64,000 bases of DNA. Source: Streptantibioticus parmotrematis. GTDB lineage: Bacteria > Actinomycetota > Actinomycetes > Streptomycetales > Streptomycetaceae. Position numbers and translations under genes: made by a program. The first letter of the stretch is position 1. Each line of letters opens with the position of its first letter. The notes below the pieces were generated by a model that made no database searches, was not told where the DNA came from, and saw only the letters and a list, made by a program, of their open reading frames with translations. Shown piece after piece: positions 46,400 to 55,754 of this stretch. Where the stretch lies: positions 62,001-126,000 of the forward strand of contig NZ_JAINVZ010000006.1 of the NCBI RefSeq assembly GCF_019890615.1, given 5' to 3'.

Positions 46400-48778
46400 T
46401 CAGGTGTCGATGGGCTGCTCGGTCCAGATCGTCTTGCCGCTCGTCCCGTAACGGCTGCCCCACCGGCTGGTGAGGTTGGCGACCAGGAACAGCCCGCGTC
46501 CCCCCTCGTCCGTGGTGCGGGCACGACGCAGCCGGGGCTGGCTGTTGCTGGTGTCGCTCACCTCGCAGATCAGGCTCTGGCCACGGATCAGCCGCAGCCC
46601 GACGGCCTCACCGGCGTACCGGATGGCGTTGGTGACCAGCTCGCTGACGATCAGTTCGGTGGTGAACGCGAGCTCCGCCAGCCCCCAGTCGTCCAGTTGC
46701 CGCAGCACCTCGCGCCGCGCGTCGGCCACCGCCGCCGGATCGGACGGCAGCCGCCACGCCGCGGTGTCGTCCGCCGGGATCTCCCGGACCCGGGCCAGCA
46801 GCAGCGTCACGTCGTCGACCGGCGCCGGGCCACGGTCCGCGTCCACGATCTCCCGGCCGACGTCGTACAGGTCCCGGTCGGGGCGGCAGACGGCGGCCAG
46901 TTGCTTGGCGAGCACGTCCTCGTCGCCCGCGCGGGCGTAGTCGTCGAGCTGGGTCAGCCCGTCGCTGTGCAGGGCCAGCACGCTGCCGGGCTCCAGCTCC
47001 AGTTCCACCGCCTCGAACGGCAGGCCGCCCACGCCCAGCGGCGGCCCCGGCACCACCTCCACCCGCCGCACCGTGCCGTCGGGGCGCACGACGAGCGGCG
47101 CGGGGTGCCCGGCGGCGGCGAACTGGCAGCGCCGGGTCACCGGGTCGTACACCCCGTACAGGCAGGTCGCACCGATCGGGTGCGAGGACGGCGACTCCTC
47201 GGCGATCCGCTGCACCACGTCGTCCAGCCGCACCAGCAGGTCGTCCGGCGGCAGGTCCAGGTCGGCGAGCGTCTGCACGGCGGTGCGCAGCCGGGCCATC
47301 GTGGCGGTCGCCTGAAGGCCGTGGCCGACCACGTCGCCGACGACCAGGGCGATCCGCTGGGAGGACAGCGGGATCGCGTCGAACCAGTCGCCGCCCACGC
47401 TCGCGGTGCCGCTGGCCGGACGGTAGACACCGGCGGTCTGCGCGGCCGCGCTGTCGGTCGAGCCCTGCGGCAGCAGGCTGCGCTGGAGGTGCACCGAGAC
47501 CTGGTGCTCGCGGGTGAAGCGGCGGGCGTTGTCCACGCCGAGCGCGGCCCGGGTGGCGATCTCCCGCAGCAGCCGGGCGTCGGCGGCGGTGAACGGTCTG
47601 GTGTCCAGGGTGCGGTGCACGGTCACGTACCCCAGCACCATCCCGCGGGCGAACAGCGGCGCGCCGAGGGAGGCACGCATGTCGTCGGGGAGCATCAGTT
47701 CCATCAGCTGCGGGTCGTGGCCGAGCAGCTGTTCTGCGTCGCGGCGGGTGGCCGTCATCACCGTGCGGCCGCACGCCGTGCCGGCCATCTCCGGCCGCTC
47801 CGGTATCGGCGGCAGCCACGATCCCGGCTGCACCATCCTCGACGGCCAGGGGCCGTGCGCGTGGCGTACCGCGATGCGCCTCATGACGTTCTCCGGGTGG
47901 CCGCCGGTGTAGCGGGGCGGTTCGCCGCCGCGCAGCACGTCGTCCGGGATCTCCACCGAGGCCATGTCGCCGAGCACCGGGACCAGCAGTCCGACCAGTT
48001 CCTGCGCCGTGCGGTCGATGTCCAGCGATCCGCCGAGCCGTTTGGACGCCTCGTGGACGATCTCCAGGTGGCGCCAGATCTCGTAGCCGTCACTGATGTC
48101 CACGGTGACGGCCAGCACGCCGGTGGGGTCCGTCGCGGTGCCGAGCCGGGCGGAGGTGAGCGCGATGATGCGGTCGCGGTCCGGCGAGCCCGCGTCCCGC
48201 AGCATCCGGTCGGTCCCGGTGACCGCGGCGCCGGTGGCGAGCACGTCGCGGATCGTCTCGACGCCGGTGCCCTGGCCCTCCTCGACCGGCTGCAGGTCGT
48301 CAAGGCGCAGCGCGGCGGCCGGACCGCTGCCGTCACCGGGCTCGGCGGTCCGGTTCGCGCCGACCGGCCGCAGCCCGGCGTCGTAGACGGCGACGGCCAT
48401 CCGCTCCTGGTCGAACAGTCCCCGGCCCACCGCCTCGTGCATCGCCCGGGTCGCCTCGGCGCCCGCCGGGACCCCGAGCACGACCGCGCCCTGCCCGCCT
48501 CCCAGCGGCAGCAGGCGCACCGCCAGGTCGATCCGGTGCCCGGCCCGGTGGCGCACCGTGCGGACCGGTCCCGCGTAGGTGTGCGCCCGGACGCGTTCGG
48601 GGGACAGCAGGCGGCGCAGCGAACGGCCACGGGCCTCACCGGCCGGGTAGCCCAGCAGCCGCTCGGCGCCGCCGGACCAGTCGCGCACCGTGCCCGAACG
48701 GTCCACGACCACCGCGACGACGTCGTCGGCTGCGTGGGCGCCGGGAACGAGGCCGGGGGCCTCGGGCGGTGCATTCAT
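46400..48778 (-). CDS. PAS-GAF-SpoIIE phosphatase with fused anti-sigma-type ATPase
   Basis: A 792-aa signalling protein. Order: PAS (about 15-100, DRSGTVRDWSGGAERLLGYP), a second PAS-like part (to 240), GAF (about 250-440), PP2C/SpoIIE phosphatase (about 460-660, GGDWFDAIPL, VVGDVVGHGLQATATMARLR), and HATPase_c/RsbW-like domain (about 680-790, ELIVSELVTNAIRYAGE, TDEGGRGLFLVANL). Such proteins control anti-anti-sigma factors in the stress and development network of Streptomyces. No membrane segment is seen. ATG 48778 starts the protein. The same architecture with a membrane sensor recurs at 60.3-63.1 kb. Confidence 0.9.
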   Translation of the reverse strand: MNAPPEAPGLVPGAHAADDVVAVVVDRSGTVRDWSGGAERLLGYPAGEARGRSLRRLLSPERVRAHTYAGPVRTVRHRAGHRIDLAVRLLPLGGGQGAVVLGVPAGAEATRAMHEAVGRGLFDQERMAVAVYDAGLRPVGANRTAEPGDGSGPAAALRLDDLQPVEEGQGTGVETIRDVLATGAAVTGTDRMLRDAGSPDRDRIIALTSARLGTATDPTGVLAVTVDISDGYEIWRHLEIVHEASKRLGGSLDIDRTAQELVGLLVPVLGDMASVEIPDDVLRGGEPPRYTGGHPENVMRRIAVRHAHGPWPSRMVQPGSWLPPIPERPEMAGTACGRTVMTATRRDAEQLLGHDPQLMELMLPDDMRASLGAPLFARGMVLGYVTVHRTLDTRPFTAADARLLREIATRAALGVDNARRFTREHQVSVHLQRSLLPQGSTDSAAAQTAGVYRPASGTASVGGDWFDAIPLSSQRIALVVGDVVGHGLQATATMARLRTAVQTLADLDLPPDDLLVRLDDVVQRIAEESPSSHPIGATCLYGVYDPVTRRCQFAAAGHPAPLVVRPDGTVRRVEVVPGPPLGVGGLPFEAVELELEPGSVLALHSDGLTQLDDYARAGDEDVLAKQLAAVCRPDRDLYDVGREIVDADRGPAPVDDVTLLLARVREIPADDTAAWRLPSDPAAVADARREVLRQLDDWGLAELAFTTELIVSELVTNAIRYAGEAVGLRLIRGQSLICEVSDTSNSQPRLRRARTTDEGGRGLFLVANLTSRWGSRYGTSGKTIWTEQPIDT

Positions 48779-49096
48779 GACGCTCCCCTGGACCGGACCG
48801 CCGTACCGGCACGGTCGCGCCGGCCCTTCCCAGCATGGCGGTTCCCGGCGAGGTCCGCCAAAGGGCCCGCACGGCACGCGGGACGAGGGCGGGCCCGCCG
48901 GCCGCCGCCGTGCCGCGGCCGACGGCCGTGCGCGGCGGGCCGCGAAGGGCGGCGCCCCGGGCGGTGAAAGGGCGGCGTCCGGCGGTGGAAAGGCGGCGGC
49001 CCGGCCGGTCACGGAGGAACGCGACCGGCCGGGACGCCCCGCGCGGCGCGGTGCCCGAGCCGCCGGGCCCGCTGCCGCCGACCGTCCCGTCGTCGG
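48779..49096. other. Intergenic region without a recognised gene
   Basis: These 318 bases are extremely GC-rich with irregular GGCGG/GGTGAAAGGGCGG-like repeats near 48950-49000. I see no credible coding frame with a ribosome site. It would carry the promoter of the phosphatase gene at its left side and the 3' end of the PRC-barrel gene at its right. Confidence 0.4.
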
Positions 49097-50077
49097 TCAG
49101 CGGCGCCCCGTCCCGCGGCCCGGCTCGGTACCCCGGTCCTTGTCGGGGAGTTCGGCGTCGATGCGCTCCTTGCGGACCTGGCCGCGCACCGTCTTCTCCT
49201 CGATCTGCTCCTCCGTGGCCAGCCGCACCCGCTCCACCGGCACGGTCTCCTTCTCGACCACGGCGCGCTCCTCGTGCAGCACGACCTCCTGGTCGGCCTC
49301 GCTGAACTGGGCGTCCGACATCGCCTCGCGGCGGCCGGTCTCGGTGATCGGCTCGCGGACCACCCGGACCTCCTCGTGCCGCAGCGGCACGGTCTCCTGG
49401 ACCTCCTCGGTCACCACGTAGCGGTGCAGCTTGGCCCGGCCCGTCTCACGGCGCTCGACGTTGACGTGCAGCCGTTCCTCGGAACGGGTCATCGCCCGCT
49501 CCTCGTCGATCCCGCCGGTGGCGCCCCGCCGCGGCATGTCGGCCGCCCGGCCGCGCTCGTCCGCGGTGCCGCCGGACTGCCACTCGCGGGTCGGGGTGCG
49601 GCCGGTCGCGTCGGCGTCCGCGGCGCTCGCGCGCTCGCGTCCGGCGCCCATCGCTCCGGCGGCGCCGGCCGCCCCCGCGGCGCCCGCCGTGCCCATGGTG
49701 TCCGACGTACGCGCGGCGTCCGGGGCGCCTCCGCCGCGCGCGCGGTGCCTGCCGTTGCCGTCGGACAGGCCGTAGTACTCGTACAGCTGGCGTTCCTCGC
49801 CCGCGGACAGGTGACCGCCGTTGTCGATGTCGACCTTGGGCGCGTCCTTGACCTGGCTCTTGTCGAAGGGGACCTCCAGGTGGTCGCCGACCAGGTTGGC
49901 GTCCTTGATCGGGACGAACGACTCGCTGGAGCCGAACAGCCCCGTCTTCACGCTCACCCACTCCGGGCGGCCGGTGGCGTCGTCGAGGAACACGTGCCCG
50001 GCGCTGCCTATCTTGCTTCCCTCGCTGTCGTAGACGGGATGGCCCAGTACCGCGGGGATCTGCTTCTGGGTGATCAT
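49097..50077 (-). CDS. PRC-barrel and DUF2382 stress protein
   Basis: A 326-aa protein with an N-terminal PRC-barrel (about 1-95, IPAVLGHPVYDSEGSKIGSA, SVKTGLFGSSESFVPI) and a C-terminal DUF2382/YsnF-like domain (about 205-310, RSEERLHVNVERRETGRAKL, VVREPITETGRREAM). They are joined by a Gly/Ala linker (MGTAGAAGAAGAAGAMGAG). Proteins of this kind are induced in general stress responses. ATG 50077 follows AAGGAGGAC. An AT-rich region with a perfect GTCATATATGAC palindrome lies just upstream. Confidence 0.88.
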   Translation of the reverse strand: MITQKQIPAVLGHPVYDSEGSKIGSAGHVFLDDATGRPEWVSVKTGLFGSSESFVPIKDANLVGDHLEVPFDKSQVKDAPKVDIDNGGHLSAGEERQLYEYYGLSDGNGRHRARGGGAPDAARTSDTMGTAGAAGAAGAAGAMGAGRERASAADADATGRTPTREWQSGGTADERGRAADMPRRGATGGIDEERAMTRSEERLHVNVERRETGRAKLHRYVVTEEVQETVPLRHEEVRVVREPITETGRREAMSDAQFSEADQEVVLHEERAVVEKETVPVERVRLATEEQIEEKTVRGQVRKERIDAELPDKDRGTEPGRGTGRR

Positions 50078-50151
50078 GCGGTCCTCCTTGTCGTCCGTCA
50101 GGCCGAGGCCCATCACTCTCGTGGGTAGCCGTCCGTAATCACACCAAACAA

Positions 50152-50163
50152 GTCATATATGAC
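50152..50163. promoter_or_regulatory. GTCATATATGAC palindrome in an AT-rich divergent promoter region
   Basis: A perfect 12-base palindrome, with a further half-site GTCATAT at 50243. Both lie in a roughly 150-base stretch that is markedly AT-richer than the rest of the window. It is between the PRC-barrel gene and an unknown gene, so it may control one or both. Confidence 0.5.
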
Positions 50164-50295
50164 GTTATTCGTGCTAATGGCCCATAAGTTGTTTCGCGCT
50201 CCAGGCATAAGAGAATTTGTGTGTGGTTTAGAACGATCGGGTGTCATATGCCCCGAGTGGCGTATCCGGTGCACCTTTTCGCAGTTGAACAGGCA

Positions 50296-51183
50296 ATGGA
50301 GCCAAGGGAGATGTGGAACCGCAACAACGTTCTGGCGGAGGCTTTTTGTCGCAGCGACGAGCACGTCAGAGATGCCCAGGGGCTGCTGGACGAGGCGCAG
50401 GCGGACCGGGTCCGGCTGCTCGCCGCCTTCTCGATCTCGGTGGGCAGTGACGGAGCCGTCGCGGACATGCTCGGGCTGGCGGAGCGCGAGGTGAGGGTGG
50501 CCCGGCGCACCGTGGGCAAGGACAACGCCCGCGCCGTCGCCGAGGAACTGCTCGCCGCCGCCCCCGCGCCGCCTCCGGGAGCCGCCGGCCCGGCCACCGA
50601 CGTGCCTGCGCCACCACCGTCGGCTGCTCAGCCACCGGCCCAGGCGCCGGGTGCGGCGTCGACGTCGGCGTCGGGGCCCGCGTCCGCGGCGTCCGCCGAC
50701 TGGACCGCGCAGGCCCCGGCGGCGGGGCCGGCCGACCCGTTCCCGGTGGACGCGGACCAGATCGCGCAGGGGGCGGTGTGGACGCCGGTGCTCGACACCG
50801 TGCTGATCAACAGCTGGAACGCGGAGGTGGACCTGGAGACGCTCTCCGCGCAGTTCGGCATGGACCTCACGCACATCGTCAAGCGCGTCCAGCACCTGTT
50901 CGCCCACGGGCTGCTGGCACCGCCGCCGGGGGAGGGCGGCCGGTCGGGGCGGCACCGGCGCTCCGGCGCGGCCCCGGTCACCGAGCCCGAACCCACGTTC
51001 CCCGTCGGGACGGGCACCGCGTGGATCTCGTCTGAAGAAACGATGCAGCCAAGAGAGTGGCACCCCTATCCGGCCCACCCGGCGGCTCCGCAGGGCTGGG
51101 ACGGCGTCCTGACCGCGTGGGCGGGCGGCACGCCCGGCGCGTACTCGACCATTCCACACCAGGAGCTGTGGTCGCAGGGATGA
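50296..51183 (+). CDS. Unknown protein with helical ends and a long Pro/Ala linker
   Basis: About 295 aa from ATG 50296 (MEPREMWNRNNVLAEAF). Residues 1-95 are helical and look like a small helix-turn-helix (SDGAVADMLGLAEREVRVAR). Residues 95-165 are a Pro/Ala linker. Residues 170-220 form a second winged-helix-like element (DTVLINSWNAEVDLETLSAQ, FGMDLTHIVKRVQHLF). A possible repeat of the N-terminal motif, MQPREWHPYP, occurs near residue 250. I do not recognise the family. The ribosome site is weak, so ATG 50248 or 50311 could be the true start. The AT-rich promoter region is unusual for the window. Confidence 0.5.
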   Translation: MEPREMWNRNNVLAEAFCRSDEHVRDAQGLLDEAQADRVRLLAAFSISVGSDGAVADMLGLAEREVRVARRTVGKDNARAVAEELLAAAPAPPPGAAGPATDVPAPPPSAAQPPAQAPGAASTSASGPASAASADWTAQAPAAGPADPFPVDADQIAQGAVWTPVLDTVLINSWNAEVDLETLSAQFGMDLTHIVKRVQHLFAHGLLAPPPGEGGRSGRHRRSGAAPVTEPEPTFPVGTGTAWISSEETMQPREWHPYPAHPAAPQGWDGVLTAWAGGTPGAYSTIPHQELWSQG

Positions 51184-51669
51184 CGTCCGCCGCGGCGCGG
51201 CGCGGCCCGCCGTCACCGGGGGCGGGGAGGACGCCGGGGCCCGGGGCTCCCGCACCCGCCCCCTCCCGGGGGCGCCCGCGCACGCATGTTCCGGCAGCTG
51301 AGGCGGGGTGCGGCCGCACCCCGCGGCAGGGGAGGCGGCGTTAACAGGACGTGGTGGACGACGAACGGTGCGAGGGGGCCGCGGTGGCGCCGCCCCCCGC
51401 GGCGGGGACGGTGCGCGGGGCGGTGGCGCCGCCCATGCCGGGGACGGTGCGGGGGCCGGGGACGCGCGCGTGGGCGGTCTCGCGGGCGGGGATCGCGGAA
51501 CCGGCCGGGCCGCTCCCGCCGTTCCACGCCCCGGACGGCGGCGACGATTCGCCGGCCCCCACCGCCCACCGGGGCGTCACCGCGCGGGAACCGGATCGCG
51601 TTACCCCGGGGTAGGGCGGACGCGCCCACGCCGTCGCGGCGGGACCCGGGCAGAATCGGCGGACAGTGG
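51184..51669. other. Intergenic region without a recognised gene
   Basis: About 490 bases with very high GC and repeated GGGGACGGTGCG-like strings near 51405-51455 (two imperfect copies about 42 bases apart). No frame has both a ribosome site and plausible protein sequence. I see no RNA gene. Confidence 0.4.
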
Positions 51670-51689
51670 TTCGAAGGCGAAGGTTCGAA
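51670..51689. promoter_or_regulatory. TTCGAA repeat upstream of tetR (candidate autoregulatory operator)
   Basis: Two copies of the palindrome TTCGAA, at 51670 and 51684, sit in the context GGTTCGAAGGCGAAGGTTCG. They lie 20-40 bases before the tetR start codon, a usual location for a TetR self-repression site. Confidence 0.45.
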
Positions 51690-51711
51690 CGCGGTCCGAA
51701 GGAGAACGCCG

Positions 51712-52362
51712 GTGACCGAAGTCGCCAACCAGCCGCGCCGCCGCTACGCGGGCAAGCCGGCCGCCGAACGGCGCGCGGAACGGCGGGAACGGCTGCTGGA
51801 GGCGGGACTGCAGTTGTTCGGCGGCGGTCCCGGATTCCGCGCGGCCTCCGTCAGCGCGCTGTGCGAGACCGCCGGGCTGTCGACCCGGCAGTTCTACCAG
51901 GAGTTCCACAACCTCGAAGAGGTCCTTGCGGTCCTGCACGCCCGGGTCAACGACCTCGCGGAACAGGCCGCCGTCGAGGCCCTGACCCGTACCGCGGGCC
52001 AGGACATCGGACGCCGGGCGACCGCCGCGTTCCGCGCGTACGCGGCCTCGGTCACCGACGACCCGCGCCGGGTGCGGCTCGCGTTCGTCGAGGTGGTCGG
52101 CGTCAGCCCGGGGATGGAACGCCGCAGGATGGAGCGCAGGACCCGCTGGGCGGAACTCATCCACGCCGAACTGATGGCGGCCGGCGGCGGCGACGAGGCC
52201 GCCTCGCGCGCCTACCGGGTGGCCACCACCGCCTTCGTCGGCGCGGTCAACGGCCTGGTGCACGACTGGTCCGCCGGGTACGTGGACGCCACGCTCGACG
52301 AGATCGCCGCCGCGCTGGTGAACATGCTCGTCGGCATCCCGCGCGAGCCCCCGTCGCGGTGA
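51712..52362 (+). CDS. TetR-family regulator
   Basis: A 216-aa regulator. The N-terminal helix-turn-helix covers about 18-70 (RAERRERLLEAGLQLFGGGP, ALCETAGLSTRQFYQEFHNL); the rest is the helical ligand-binding and dimer domain. GTG 51712 follows GAAGGAG. Upstream TTCGAA repeats suggest it represses itself. The adjacent small acidic protein gene and the MHS transporter lie on the same strand and could be targets. Confidence 0.88.
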   Translation: MTEVANQPRRRYAGKPAAERRAERRERLLEAGLQLFGGGPGFRAASVSALCETAGLSTRQFYQEFHNLEEVLAVLHARVNDLAEQAAVEALTRTAGQDIGRRATAAFRAYAASVTDDPRRVRLAFVEVVGVSPGMERRRMERRTRWAELIHAELMAAGGGDEAASRAYRVATTAFVGAVNGLVHDWSAGYVDATLDEIAAALVNMLVGIPREPPSR

Positions 52363-52408
52363 CGTTCCGTCGGACTGACCCGGCCACCTGCTGGGCAGGA
52401 GAGCAGAC

Positions 52409-52813
52409 GTGACGGAACAGGGACTGGGACACGAAGCGATCCACGCGCCCGAGGACGACTCGACCGGGCTGGACGCGCTGACCGACGACGAGCTGCGCAC
52501 CCACGTGCGCATCATGCTGGAGGGCCACGGCCACCGGGGCCCGCGCGAGTGGCCGCTGGACGACCTGGAGGACGACGTCTACCAGGAGATCGAACGCCGC
52601 TCGTCCGCCCTCGCCGAGCTGCGGACGCGTCAGGACCAGCTGCTCCAGGCCGACCATCGCCGCCGGATGCGTGAGGACCCCACCACGCCCGACGTCGACG
52701 CCTACGTGGACAGCGGCCTGCCCTGGGCCGACCGGGACGCGGAGCGCGAGTACGACGAGGCGCGCGAGGAATGGCGGCGGCTGATGACCGCCTGGGTGAA
52801 CGGGTCCGTCTGA
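52409..52813 (+). CDS. Acidic hypothetical protein
   Basis: A 134-aa soluble protein with many Asp/Glu residues and long predicted helices (ERRSSALAELRTRQDQLLQA). GTG 52409 follows AGGAGAG. It has no membrane, signal or catalytic motif. It starts 46 bases after tetR and may be co-transcribed. I do not recognise it. Confidence 0.6.
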   Translation: MTEQGLGHEAIHAPEDDSTGLDALTDDELRTHVRIMLEGHGHRGPREWPLDDLEDDVYQEIERRSSALAELRTRQDQLLQADHRRRMREDPTTPDVDAYVDSGLPWADRDAEREYDEAREEWRRLMTAWVNGSV

Positions 52814-52923
52814 GGGGAGCACCGGCCTGGCGGCACGCCAGCGGATGAGCGGAACGATCGCCTCCGCTGAGGGGATGATGGGCGGGCTGTCCCGCTCCAC
52901 ACCCCAGCCGTCGACGGGATGAC

Positions 52924-54525
52924 ATGAGCACTACTGGCCCCACACCGCCACCGCGCAGGCCCACCACCGGCCACGGCGGCCACCCGGCGACCGACCGCAT
53001 GCTGCGCATCCTGCTGCGCCGCCGCAAGCGGTCGCTGAGCCTGGAGGACGTCACCGTCACCGACCGGCCGGCGGTGCGCCGCGCCATCTCGGCCGCCGCC
53101 ATGGGCAACACCATGGAGTGGTTCGACTTCGGCGTCTACGCCTACGTCGCCACCACCCTCGGCAAGGTCTTCTTCCCCTCCAGCTCGCCCGGCGCCCAGG
53201 TGGTCTCCACCTTCGCCACCTTCGCCGCCGCCTTCCTGGTGCGGCCGCTGGGCGGGCTGGTGTTCGGGCCGCTGGGCGACCGCATCGGACGGCAGCGGGT
53301 GCTGGCGGCCACCATGATCATGATGGCGGTCTCCACCTTCGCGGTCGGCTTCCTGCCCTCCTACGCCTCGATCGGCTTCGCGGCGCCGATCCTCCTGCTG
53401 GTGTGCCGCCTGGTGCAGGGCTTCTCCACCGGCGGCGAGTACGCGGGTGCCACCACGTACATCGCGGAGTACGCGCCCGACACCCGGCGCGGATTCCTCG
53501 GCAGCTGGCTGGACTTCGGCACCTTCATCGGCTACTCCCTCGGTTCCGGCCTGGTCACCGGCCTGACGGCGGCGCTCGGCACCGACGGGATGACGCACTA
53601 CGGCTGGCGCATCCCGTTCTTCGTGGCCGGACCGATCGGCATCATCGGGCTGTACCTGCGGCTGCGGCTGGAGGAGACCCCCGCCTTCCAGCGGGAGGCC
53701 GAGCAGGCGCACGCCGAGGCCGAGGCGCTGCGCTCCCAGGAGGACGGCACCGACCCGGTCGAGGAGGCCCGGCAGTCCGGCCGCGGACGCCTGAAGGAGA
53801 TCTTCACCGAGCACTGGCAGGCCGTGCTGATCTGCATGGGACTGGTGCTGCTCTACAACGTCACCAACTACATGGTGACCTCCTACCTGCCGACCTACAT
53901 GACCTCCACCCTCGGGCAGAACGACACCACCGCCCAGCTGCTCGTGCTGGGCACCATGGTCGTGGTGGCGCTGACCATCACCACGGTCGGCCGCTCCTCG
54001 GACCGCTGGGGCCGCAGGCCCGTCTTCCTGTTCGGCAGCGTCGCGATGATCGCGCTGGCCGTGCCCTCGTTCGCGCTGATCCGGCTGAACGGCATCCTCT
54101 ACCCGGCGATCGGCTGCCTGATCCTGGGCCTGCTGCTGGTCTGCTTCGCGGGCACCTCGGCGGCGACCCTGCCCGCGCTCTTCCCGACCCGCATCCGCTA
54201 CGGCGCCCTGTCGATCTCCTTCAACGTCTCCGTCTCGCTCTTCGGCGGCACCACGCCGCTGGTCGCCTCCGCGCTGGTGGACGCCACCGGCGACCGGATG
54301 GTCCCGGCGTACTACCTGATGGGCGCGGGCGCGGTCGGCCTGGTCTCGGCGCTGCTGCTGCGCGAGACGGCGGGCAAGCCGCTGATGGGATCGGGGCCGA
54401 TGGTCGAGAGCCCCGAGCAGGCCCGCAAGCTGGTCGCCCGCAGCCGCGTGGCAGCCGGGCGGCGGGCCCGCGACGTGTGGATCCGGGTGCGCCATCCGCG
54501 CACCCGCGACCGCTCCGAGCACTGA
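52924..54525 (+). CDS. MHS-family (ProP-like) MFS transporter
   Basis: A 533-aa 12-helix transporter. Signatures include AISAAAMGNTMEWFDFGVYA, PLGGLVFGPLGDRIGRQRVL, RLVQGFSTGGEYAGATTYIA, EYAPDTRRGFLGSWLDFGTF and GRSSDRWGRRPVF, typical of metabolite:H+ symporters such as ProP (proline/betaine). The first 55 residues are a hydrophilic extension and the C-terminus has about 50 extra basic residues (RSRVAAGRRARDVWIRVRHP), which in ProP-type proteins can sense osmolarity; no clear coiled coil is seen here. The substrate is probably a compatible solute or organic acid. Confidence 0.88.
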   Translation: MSTTGPTPPPRRPTTGHGGHPATDRMLRILLRRRKRSLSLEDVTVTDRPAVRRAISAAAMGNTMEWFDFGVYAYVATTLGKVFFPSSSPGAQVVSTFATFAAAFLVRPLGGLVFGPLGDRIGRQRVLAATMIMMAVSTFAVGFLPSYASIGFAAPILLLVCRLVQGFSTGGEYAGATTYIAEYAPDTRRGFLGSWLDFGTFIGYSLGSGLVTGLTAALGTDGMTHYGWRIPFFVAGPIGIIGLYLRLRLEETPAFQREAEQAHAEAEALRSQEDGTDPVEEARQSGRGRLKEIFTEHWQAVLICMGLVLLYNVTNYMVTSYLPTYMTSTLGQNDTTAQLLVLGTMVVVALTITTVGRSSDRWGRRPVFLFGSVAMIALAVPSFALIRLNGILYPAIGCLILGLLLVCFAGTSAATLPALFPTRIRYGALSISFNVSVSLFGGTTPLVASALVDATGDRMVPAYYLMGAGAVGLVSALLLRETAGKPLMGSGPMVESPEQARKLVARSRVAAGRRARDVWIRVRHPRTRDRSEH

Positions 54526-54818
54526 CCCGCCCTACGCCCACCGCCGTACCCGCGCCGTCGTACGGGACGAGCGGCTCAGATCGCCTGCCCCGGGCGGCCG
54601 ATGGAGGCCGCGCCCCAGGTCGTACGGTGGCCGCACCGCCCGCGCGGCGCCTCGGTGCATATGCCCGGGCAAAAGGCCAAGAGCATAGCCACCCGCGCCC
54701 GCCCCGCACCCGGAATCCGGCGAACTGCCCTCCTGCGACGGCACGTTGCGTAACCTCTTCGTCACTCGGCACCACCGGGCCCCGCCCGGTCAGGTGTGCC
54801 AAACACGGAGGGAGACGT

Positions 54819-55214
54819 GTGCCCGGAATCGACGAGTGCCTGCTGGAGGCGATGCTGCTGCCGGGGGCGCGCGGTGCCGCGCTGGTGGACTGGATCAGTG
54901 GTCTGCCCATCGGCGCGGTGGGCGAGTCGCCGGGCGGCGACCACGAGATCACCGCGGTCGAGACGGCTGAACTCGCCCGGCTGGCCGGCGAACACCACGT
55001 GTTCACCGCCCCGGCCGCGGCGGGCGCGGACGCCGACGTCGCGGTGGAGGACGTGGTGGTCACCACCACCAACGGCTACCACCTGCTGCGGTTCGTCGAA
55101 TCGCCACTGGACACCTGCGTCGTGGCCTACCTGTGGCTGGACCGCGACGAGGGCAACCTCGCGCTGGCCCGCCTGCGCATGCGGTCGCTGGCCGAACGGC
55201 TGGTGCTGGTGTGA
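54819..55214 (+). CDS. Roadblock/LC7-like small protein A
   Basis: A 131-aa protein with the roadblock-type pattern: GARGAALVDWISGLPIGAVG at the start, a helix with ETAELARLAGEH, then VVVTTTNGYHLLRF and VVAYLWLDRDEGNLALARLR. It clearly parallels the third gene of this cluster (ALVDYTSGMALGTVGGG ... HLIRLM ... LALDKTRANLAMARHQLRS). Roadblock proteins in actinobacteria act with small GTPases or sensor kinases. GTG 54819 follows GGAGGG. It overlaps gene B by GTGA. Confidence 0.68.
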   Translation: MPGIDECLLEAMLLPGARGAALVDWISGLPIGAVGESPGGDHEITAVETAELARLAGEHHVFTAPAAAGADADVAVEDVVVTTTNGYHLLRFVESPLDTCVVAYLWLDRDEGNLALARLRMRSLAERLVLV

Positions 55215-55666
55215 GACGCGTGCTGCGCGCACGGCCGGAACGCGGGCTGCCGGTGGTCGAGGCGGCGCTGGGGGAGGAGCTGCGCAGGCTGCGGGCCCGG
55301 GTCCCGTCGCTGACCGGGTCCGTGGTGGCCGCCTCCGACGGCCTGGTGCTGGCCCGCGACCTCGCCACCGGTGACGCCGACGGCACCGCGGCGCTGACCG
55401 CCGCGGCCATGGGCGTCGCCGTGCGGATGTCCGACGACGCGGGCCACGGCGCCCTGCGCGAACTGCTGGTGCACGGCGAGGACGGCTACGTCGCCTGCTA
55501 CCGGGCGGGCTCGGCGGCCGTCCTGACGGTGCTGGCGCAGGCCCGCATCAACGTCGGGCGGCTGCACCTGGAGTCGCGGGCGGCGAGCGGCCGCATCGGA
55601 CGGCTGGTCGACGTCGCCACACGGGACACCCCCGCGCCCCTCCGACTCCCGTACCGGCAGCGGTAG
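55211..55666 (+). CDS. Roadblock/LC7-like small protein B
   Basis: A 151-aa protein: LRRLRARVPSLTGSVVAASD, then GLVLARDLA, AAMGVAVRMSDDAGHGALRE, LLVHGEDGYVACYRAGSAA and VLTVLAQARINVGRLHLESR. This is closer to the classic MglB/CvnB roadblock pattern than A and C. GTG 55211 overlaps the preceding TGA. In Streptomyces, CvnB proteins form signalling units with CvnA kinases and CvnD GTPases; neither partner is present here. Confidence 0.72.
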   Translation: MRRVLRARPERGLPVVEAALGEELRRLRARVPSLTGSVVAASDGLVLARDLATGDADGTAALTAAAMGVAVRMSDDAGHGALRELLVHGEDGYVACYRAGSAAVLTVLAQARINVGRLHLESRAASGRIGRLVDVATRDTPAPLRLPYRQR

Positions 55667-55754
55667 TCGGTACGCGTTCTCTCCCTCGCTCATCAATCCC
55701 ATCACCCCGCACCGTCCACCGCCGCGCGGCGGTGACGTGTGCCAGAAAGGACCC

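Noticed and set aside
53118-55214. A 698-codon frame overlapping the MHS transporter
   Set aside because: The first part is an out-of-frame shadow of the transporter. Only the last 131 codons (from GTG 54819) form a credible protein.
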